Source: Actinoplanes xinjiangensis
GTDB taxonomy: Bacteria > Actinomycetota > Actinomycetes > Mycobacteriales > Micromonosporaceae
Assembly: GCF_003148685.1 (NCBI RefSeq)
Contig: NZ_QGGR01000001.1
Coordinates: 558,001 to 622,000 of the forward strand
Reading direction: 5' to 3'
DNA length: 64,000 nucleotides
Both the position numbers and the translations under genes were made by a program. Positions 58,802-64,000 of the stretch are shown piece after piece. Numbering within the stretch: the stretch's first letter is position 1; each line of letters opens with the position of its first letter. Under the pieces are notes generated by a model. The model was not told the DNA's origin and searched no databases. It saw only the letters and a list, made by a program, of their open reading frames with translations.

Positions 58802-59276
58802 GCGTCTGATCGGGCCGGGCCGCGGGCCGGGCCGGCGGCTCCGGGCGAAGACGCCGCCCGGGAACGGCGTGCCGGACGGCGGGGGTGATCCGCAGGCGGC
58901 GCAGCAGTGGGGCGAACGGGTCACCGAACGTGCGGGCCGCCGTGTTGAGCAGCAGCGCGGCCGACACCATGCCGACCGCGGGCATGCCCACCAGCAGGGC
59001 GATCACCGAGACGACCAGGCCGCCCCAGACCATCACCCGCAGCCCCACGTCGGCGACCGGGATGCCGCTGGGCCGCTGTCTGGTCCACACCGGAAGGAAC
59101 GACGAGGCGAGCGCCAGGGTGACCGCGCCCAGCACGGCCGCCGCGGTGAGGAACGCCTGCGGCCAGTCGAAGTGCCGGCCGAGCACCCAGCCGCCGGACA
59201 GCACCACTCCGAACCACACCTTGGCGAGTGCCCAGCGGCCGACACGGATCAACGGATCCTCGGTAGCCGTCGTCAT
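58764..59276 (-). CDS. Small membrane protein of unknown function
   Basis: 170 residues from ATG 59276, with GGAG eight bases upstream. Four hydrophobic segments lie in residues 15-120 (VWFGVVLSGGWVLG; AFLTAAAVLGAVTLALASSF; VMVWGGLVVSVIALLVG; MVSAALLLNTAART). A 50-residue basic, Pro/Arg-rich C-terminus is low in complexity and might be read-through of the terminator region. There are no catalytic motifs and I do not recognise the family. Confidence 0.7.
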   Translation of the reverse strand: MTTATEDPLIRVGRWALAKVWFGVVLSGGWVLGRHFDWPQAFLTAAAVLGAVTLALASSFLPVWTRQRPSGIPVADVGLRVMVWGGLVVSVIALLVGMPAVGMVSAALLLNTAARTFGDPFAPLLRRLRITPAVRHAVPGRRLRPEPPARPAARPDQTRSRRPAPARRAA

Positions 59277-59370
59277 GCGCACTCCAGCCGGACACGATCC
59301 ACGGACGGGTGGTGAACAACACCCTACCTTCCGTGACCCCGGTGCGGGAGATCACCAACGGGAGGCGAAA

Positions 59371-60186
59371 TCAGGACATCGCGAAGGCGGCCCGGAAGTC
59401 GTCGCGGACCGTCTCGCGCCGGTCCAGGATCGCGAAGACCACCCGGTTGAACCACGGCGCATCGGCCAGCGCCGCGGCGAAGACGGCGGCCACCTGCGCC
59501 GGGTCGTTGCCGAACACCCCGCAGCCCCACGCGCCCAGCACCAGCTCACGACAGCCGTGCGCGGCCGCCACCCGCAACACCCGCTCCGCCCTGCGCCTCA
59601 GCGCGCCGGGCACCTCGGGCAGCAGTCCGGGCTGGTCGCGAGCGATCATGGCACGGTTCGGCGCGGCCGAGGTCAGGAACGAGACGGGGTACGGACGGGC
59701 AAGGAACCGCCCGCGGTCGTCGCGGAACACCGGCACCGCCGGCGACCAGATGACCCGGTCGGTGTAGAGGAGTCCCCGGTCCGCCCGGTGGAAGGCGTAG
59801 AAGTCGCCGGCCGCCCGCAGCGACGGGTAGATCGCCGAGGCACGGGCGATGCTCTCCTCCTGCGCCTGTGCGCCGTTGAGGAACCCACCGCCGGGGTTGC
59901 GCGCCGAGGCGAAGTTCAGACAGGCCACCCGGCCGGATTCGGCGGCCAGCCGGCGGGCGGCGTCGAGGCTGCTCTCCCCGGTCACCTCGACGGCGAGCGG
60001 CCCGGCCACGGCCACCGGCTCGGCGAGCACATCGCCGGGCAGGTGCAGCCGGGTGCCCTGCACCGCGTGGGCCACGTCCCGGGCGATGTCGACGACGCCG
60101 TCGGGACCCTCGTACCACCCGCGTTCCACGATGGACACCGTCTCCTGGGCGATCGCCCGCAACCTGCCGCTCACGCCACTGATCAT
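59371..60186 (-). CDS. PARG-like protein (TIGR02452-type poly(ADP-ribose) glycohydrolase family)
   Basis: 271 residues from ATG 60186. The bacterial PARG signature GGGFLNGAQAQEES is intact: the GGG loop followed by the QEE catalytic Glu pair. The following block ASAIYPSLRA and the C-terminal GCRELVLGAWGCGVFGNDPA match a macrodomain-like fold. It should remove ADP-ribose from proteins, cleaving ribose-ribose bonds. No ADP-ribosyltransferase gene is in the window. It is divergent from a small membrane protein across 78 bases. Confidence 0.9.
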   Translation of the reverse strand: MISGVSGRLRAIAQETVSIVERGWYEGPDGVVDIARDVAHAVQGTRLHLPGDVLAEPVAVAGPLAVEVTGESSLDAARRLAAESGRVACLNFASARNPGGGFLNGAQAQEESIARASAIYPSLRAAGDFYAFHRADRGLLYTDRVIWSPAVPVFRDDRGRFLARPYPVSFLTSAAPNRAMIARDQPGLLPEVPGALRRRAERVLRVAAAHGCRELVLGAWGCGVFGNDPAQVAAVFAAALADAPWFNRVVFAILDRRETVRDDFRAAFAMS

Positions 60187-60264
60187 GGCGCACCGGGCGC
60201 CCGCGACTCCACGCGTTTTCGCCGCGCCTACGCCCCCGGGCGTACGCGACGGTACGACCGGGAC

Positions 60265-61035
60265 ATGACGACACCGGCACCCCGCACGGAGCATGCTCCG
60301 ACGATGAGAAAGCCGGTGGAGAGTGCGGCGTACGGCATCGGTCTGGCGCTTATCGTCTCCGGGATCGTGCACCTCGGGGTGTTCCTCGCCGACGACGTGC
60401 CGTGGACCGGTCCGGTGTCGTGGCGCAAACCGGCCACCTTCGGGCTGTCGTTCGGGCTGACCCTGATCACGGTCGCCTGGATCACCCGGTACCTGTTCGT
60501 CGGGCACCGTGCACAGGCGTGGCTGCTGGGCGTGTTCACCGCCGACTGCGTCGTCGAGGTCGCCGGGATCACCCTGCAGGCGTGGCGCGGGGTGCCGTCG
60601 CACTTCAACACCGAGACCCCGTTCGACCGGGGGGTGGCGATGATCCTCGCGGTGGGCGGGGCGGTCCTGGTGGTGACGCTCGGGGCGTACGCGGTGGTGG
60701 CGCTCCGGGGGCGGGTGCGCGGACCGGCGGACATGCGGCTGGCGGTACGGGCCGGGTGCGCATTGCTCCTGGTCAGTCTGGCGACCGGCGTCGCGATGGT
60801 GGCACGTGGGACGGTCCTCGTCCGGACGGTGAGCGCGCAGGCGGCGTACGAGACCGGCGGTTTCCTGAAACCGGTGCACGGTGTCGCGCTGCACGCCGTG
60901 CTGGTGCTGCCGTTGCTGGCGGCCGTCCTGCGCGGGCTGGGCCGGCCGGAGCGGGAGCGCCTGCGGGTGGTCGGCGTCGCGACCGCCCTCTACTGCGCGG
61001 CGACCGCGGTGGCCCTCGCGCTCTCCTTCGGATGA
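60265..61035 (+). CDS. Six-span membrane protein of unknown function
   Basis: 256 residues from ATG 60265. Segments begin [20 protein letters not shown], followed by [16 protein letters not shown], a third with [19 protein letters not shown], and three more to the end. [13 protein letters not shown] motif and [10 protein letters not shown] loop are conserved-looking, but I do not recognise the family. It ends where the transporter remnant begins. Confidence 0.75.
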   Translation: MTTPAPRTEHAPTMRKPVESAAYGIGLALIVSGIVHLGVFLADDVPWTGPVSWRKPATFGLSFGLTLITVAWITRYLFVGHRAQAWLLGVFTADCVVEVAGITLQAWRGVPSHFNTETPFDRGVAMILAVGGAVLVVTLGAYAVVALRGRVRGPADMRLAVRAGCALLLVSLATGVAMVARGTVLVRTVSAQAAYETGGFLKPVHGVALHAVLVLPLLAAVLRGLGRPERERLRVVGVATALYCAATAVALALSFG

Positions 61036-61064
61036 TCTCCGTCACCGTCCGGTAAGACCCGCTC

Positions 61065-61445
61065 AGTCTAGTAAATACCCGGGCGTACTGCTGCTCGACG
61101 AGCCTTTCGCGGCACTGGACGCGTTGACCCGGCTGCGCATGCAGGACCTGCTCGCAGAGGTGCAGCGCGAGGCCGGGACCACGGTGCTCCCTCGGCACCG
61201 TGCTGTTCCCGGCCGCCACTCCGGCGATCCTGTCGGGGTTGCGGCTCGGGCTGGCACAGGGCTGGCTGTTCCTCGTCGCGGCGGAACTGATCGCCTCGTC
61301 GATGGGGCTGGGCTTTCTGCTGATCGACAGCCAGAACACCGGGCGTACCGATGTGATGCTGCTGGCCATCATCCTGCTGGCGCTGATCGGCAAGCTCAGC
61401 GACACGCTGCTCGGTCTGGTCCCGCAGCGTGTCGCCTCGCCCTGA
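61065..61445 (+). pseudogene. Fused remnant of ssuB/ssuC-type ABC transporter
   Basis: Residues from 61073 read [20 protein letters not shown] then [18 protein letters not shown]: the Walker B and D-loop of a SsuB/TauB-type ATPase without its N-terminal Walker A. The frame then breaks at about 61190. In another frame, [20 protein letters not shown] onward to the stop at 61445 is the C-terminal half of a SsuC/TauC-type permease with its EAA-loop region and membrane segments. A deletion has joined the two genes and removed the rest of both. An upstream start is lacking. It is decayed. Confidence 0.85.
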
Positions 61446-61457
61446 CCGCCGTCCCGG

Positions 61458-62666
61458 TCACGCCGTCCGCAGGGCCTCCGTCGGGGGCATGCGGGCGGCC
61501 CGCAGCGCCGGGTAGAGGCCGGCGACCGTGCCCACCACCACCGCGGCGGCCAGGCCGAGCCCGGCCGCGGCCGGCGGGATGATCGGCTGCCAGCCCCGGT
61601 TCTGGGCGAGGACCACGGTGACCGCGGCGCCGAGCAGCACACCCACGCCGCCGCCGACCGCGCCGAGCAGCACCGACTCGACCACGAACTGCACGGCCAC
61701 GTGCCGCCGGGCCGCGCCCAGCGCCCGCCGCAGGCCCACCTCGCCGCGCCGTTCCAGCACCGAGATCACCATGACGTTGGCGATGCCGATACCGCCGACC
61801 AGCAGCGCCACCGCGCCCAGGCCGAGGAAGAGTGAGGTGGTGGCGTCGGCGACGGTCAGCCGGGCGGAGAGCACATCGGACGGCCGGCTGACCGCCACCC
61901 GGCTCGCGGCCTGGGGATTGGCGGCTCGCGGGAGCATGCTCGCCACCTCCTCGGTGCGGGTGGTGTCGGTCCGGACGTACACCCTGGTGGGGTGCCCGTC
62001 CCAACCGAGCCCGGAGGCTGCCGCGCCGAACCCGATCAGCGCCGCGCGGTCGATCTCCGGGGCCAGTTCCACCGGCTGCAGGATGCCGACCACCACGAAC
62101 CAGCGGTCGCCCAGCCAGATCCGGTCGTCACCGGTGAGATCCGCGACGCCGAGTACGGTCGCCGCCTTGAACCCGAGGACCACCACCGGATAGTTCGCGG
62201 TCGCCTCGTCCAGGAACACGCCGTTGAGGAGGCTGGCGTCCAGGGTGGACAACAGCGCGGTGTCGGTGGCCCGGACGTCGAGGCCGCCCCCGTGTGCGTC
62301 CGGGATCAGGTCCGAACGGTACACGGCGAGGTCGTCGAGCTGCGCGGTCGCCGACGCGGCGAGCACCCCTTCGGTACGGCGTACCGACGACGCCGCACCG
62401 TCCGGGAGCTGTGTCTCCTGACCGCCGCGCGGATCGGAGCTGGCCACGGTCAGCAGGTTGGTGCCGAGCCGGTCCAGCTGGGCGAGCACCTCGGCCTGAC
62501 TCGACCGGGTCACGCCGAGCACCGCCACCATCGCGGCGATGCCGATCGCCACGCCGAGCACCGACAGGGCCGCCCGCCCGGGGCGGGTGCGCAGCCCGAT
62601 GGTGGCGACCGGCAGCAGGTCGGCAAGCCGCAGCCGGGACAGCGGGCCGGCCGGCGGGCGTCTCAT
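61458..62666 (-). CDS. MacB-like ABC export permease
   Basis: 402 residues from ATG 62666. An N-terminal membrane segment ([20 protein letters not shown]) precedes a large periplasmic domain (about 60-265), then three C-terminal segments ([55 protein letters not shown]). This is the FtsX/MacB topology. The typical [14 protein letters not shown] motif lies before the second. It exports a peptide, antibiotic or lipid-linked substrate with the ATPase that its start overlaps by four bases. Confidence 0.92.
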   Translation of the reverse strand: MRRPPAGPLSRLRLADLLPVATIGLRTRPGRAALSVLGVAIGIAAMVAVLGVTRSSQAEVLAQLDRLGTNLLTVASSDPRGGQETQLPDGAASSVRRTEGVLAASATAQLDDLAVYRSDLIPDAHGGGLDVRATDTALLSTLDASLLNGVFLDEATANYPVVVLGFKAATVLGVADLTGDDRIWLGDRWFVVVGILQPVELAPEIDRAALIGFGAAASGLGWDGHPTRVYVRTDTTRTEEVASMLPRAANPQAASRVAVSRPSDVLSARLTVADATTSLFLGLGAVALLVGGIGIANVMVISVLERRGEVGLRRALGAARRHVAVQFVVESVLLGAVGGGVGVLLGAAVTVVLAQNRGWQPIIPPAAAGLGLAAAVVVGTVAGLYPALRAARMPPTEALRTA

Positions 62667-63331
62667 GGCGCCACCCGCCCGTCCCGGAGGGTCACCCGGC
62701 GGCGGGCGGCCGAGGCCACGTGCGTGTCGTGGGTGATCACGACGATCGTCGCGCCGCCCCGGTTCAGTTCGCACAGCAGCTCCAGGATCGCGTCACCGGT
62801 CGCCGAGTCCAGATTGCCGGTCGGCTCGTCGGCGAAGAGGACCGCCGGCCGGCCGATCAGCGCCCGGGCGATGGCCACCCGCTGCCGCTCCCCACCGGAG
62901 AGCAGCCGGGCCCGGTGCCGCATCCGGTGGCCGAGCCCGACCTGCTCCAGAGCGTGCTCGGCGGCGGCCCTGCGCTGCCGGGCCGGTATGCCGCGGTAGA
63001 GCAGCCCGGCCGCCACGTTGTCCCGGGCGTCGGCGTGATCGAGGAGGAAGAACTGCTGGAACACCACGCCGAGGCGGTGCGCGCGGAGGCCGGCCAGGCG
63101 GCGTTCGCTCAGCTTCTCCAGGGGTTCGCCGGCGATGCGTACCGACCCGGAGGTGGGCCGGTCCAGGCCGGCGGCCAGGTTGAGCAGGGTGCTCTTGCCG
63201 GAGCCGGACGGGCCCACGACGGCGACCATCTCGCCGCTGTGCACGGCCAGGTCGACACCGCGGACCGATTCGACCGGCGGGCTTCCCGGGTACGTCTTCC
63301 GCACGTCGACCAGTTCCAGGGCGGCGGTCAC
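62663..63331 (-). CDS. MacB/LolD-type ABC ATPase
   Basis: 222 residues from GTG 63331. Walker A GPSGSGKST, signature LLSGGERQRVAIARAL, Walker B VLFADEPTGNLDS, and the H-loop THD. It powers the permease downstream. It overlaps the adaptor gene upstream by four bases. Confidence 0.94.
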   Translation of the reverse strand: MTAALELVDVRKTYPGSPPVESVRGVDLAVHSGEMVAVVGPSGSGKSTLLNLAAGLDRPTSGSVRIAGEPLEKLSERRLAGLRAHRLGVVFQQFFLLDHADARDNVAAGLLYRGIPARQRRAAAEHALEQVGLGHRMRHRARLLSGGERQRVAIARALIGRPAVLFADEPTGNLDSATGDAILELLCELNRGGATIVVITHDTHVASAARRRVTLRDGRVAP

Positions 63332-64000
63332 TGTTCCGGCACCTCCACCCGGTCCCCGGCCCGGACCCCGCCGGTCACCTCGACCAGTCCGGTGGCCTCG
63401 TCGAACAGTCCGGGTTTGACGTCCGCGTACGCCCCGGAGGCGAGCTTCACCCGGTAGCCGCCGCCGGGCCGGGCCAGCAGCGCCGACACCGGGACGGTGA
63501 GCACGCCGTCGCGGACCGCGGTGGCCAGGCTGATCTGCACGGCCGCCTGGTCCCAGTCGGGCGAGCCGGACGGTACCCCGATGCTCATGGTCACGTCGAC
63601 GGTGGCCTGCCGGGCGCTGCCGTCGTCGTCGGTCGCCGCGGTGGCCACCCGGCCGACCCGCAGCACCCGGCCCTCCGCCCGGACACCGCCGGGCAGGGTG
63701 ACCGCCACCTCGTCGCCGGCCTTCAGCTGGTTCTGCCGTTCGGCCGTCACCTGCGCCGTCACCACCCGCCTCGTGGTGGTGCCGGTCAGCACCGACCGGT
63801 CCGGCCCGGTGCTGGTACCGACCGATGCCGTCGTCGCACCGACCCGCATCTCACCGGAGAGGAACACCACCGACCCGAGGGCCAGGCCGCCGGTCCGGGT
63901 GGTGCCCCACGTCTGCAGGCGGCGCACCGCGGCCGCCGTCGCCGCGGTGAAGTCGGTGTCCACGGTCATCTCGTGATCCGGGTCCATGCCGAGTGCCCGC
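63328..64000 (-). CDS. Efflux adaptor with peptidoglycan-binding-like region (5' end missing)
   Basis: At least 219 residues up to the window edge; the frame stays open past 64000. The visible part includes TVDTDFTAATAAAVRRLQTW, resembling a peptidoglycan-binding domain, then strands with VTAERQNQLKAGDEVAVTLP and a VPVSALLARPGGGYRVKL C-terminal barrel typical of MacA/RND-type adaptors. It bridges the permease to outer envelope layers. Together with the next two genes it forms a MacA-MacB-like export operon. Confidence 0.8.
   Translation of the reverse strand, partial: RALGMDPDHEMTVDTDFTAATAAAVRRLQTWGTTRTGGLALGSVVFLSGEMRVGATTASVGTSTGPDRSVLTGTTTRRVVTAQVTAERQNQLKAGDEVAVTLPGGVRAEGRVLRVGRVATAATDDDGSARQATVDVTMSIGVPSGSPDWDQAAVQISLATAVRDGVLTVPVSALLARPGGGYRVKLASGAYADVKPGLFDEATGLVEVTGGVRAGDRVEVPEQ

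Noticed and set aside
1..64000. tRNA genes, insertion sequences, integrases, prophage or a natural-product gene cluster
   Set aside because: None was recognised on reading both strands; short or degenerate examples could still have been missed without a covariance or profile search.

Overview
The window is very GC-rich, has high third-position GC and many GTG starts, and carries actinobacterial families: an SCO6745-like protein, a DUF6584-like protein, a mycothiol-type DinB/MDMPI protein, GlxA/AraC and PucR regulators, and a DesA3-type desaturase with its own reductase. The mix of secreted pectin- and chitin-active enzymes, many LacI regulators and an MCP fits a soil Micromonosporaceae such as Actinoplanes. 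That placement is inference; no rRNA or other taxonomic marker is present. No tRNA, integrase, transposase or CRISPR array was recognised.

Layout. 1-7 kb: the end of an NMT1-type solute-binding protein, then a minus-strand series of two overlapping c-di-GMP enzymes and three small cytosolic proteins. 7-9.3 kb: a secreted protein divergent from a membrane Ser/Thr kinase. 9.3-10.8 kb: a gene-free island of repeats (18-bp repeats, a 201-bp array with six palindromes, a pair of REP-like hairpins, a G-rich minisatellite). 10.8-17.3 kb: LacI, GlxA-type regulator, GAPDH, LacI, then a leaderless divergent pair of an XRE-cupin regulator and a His-rich methyltransferase. 17.4-23.7 kb: a membrane protein and ribbon-helix-helix pair, coiled-coil and DUF6584 proteins, a triple-repeat secreted protein and a fascin-like protein.

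23.7-35.7 kb is a pectin/uronate utilisation locus. A secreted pectate lyase lies beside a tightly overlapping operon (oxidoreductase, UxuB-like reductase, UxaC, oxidoreductase). This is transcribed divergently from a LacI regulator, a sugar ABC importer and a DUF624/YesL-like protein. Two near-identical LacI operators sit in the divergent promoter region. 36-38.7 kb holds a beta-helix lipoprotein and a beta-propeller membrane protein. 38.7-41.3 kb holds an Lrp-alanine dehydrogenase pair with an inverted repeat between them, and an AA10 LPMO. 41.3-43.9 kb is a MetNIQ importer. 44.3-47.4 kb is a two-component system. 47.4-51.2 kb is a PucR regulator with a ferredoxin-reductase/fatty-acid-desaturase pair.

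51.3-64 kb holds a GH4 glycosidase, a PfkB kinase, a Phd-like protein, a DinB-like protein, a GAF protein, an MCP, a hemerythrin, a PARG-like hydrolase, two membrane proteins, the fused remnant of a sulfonate-type ABC transporter, and a MacAB-like export operon that runs off the end. A recurring theme is short tandem repeats, both between genes and in frame inside unrelated genes.
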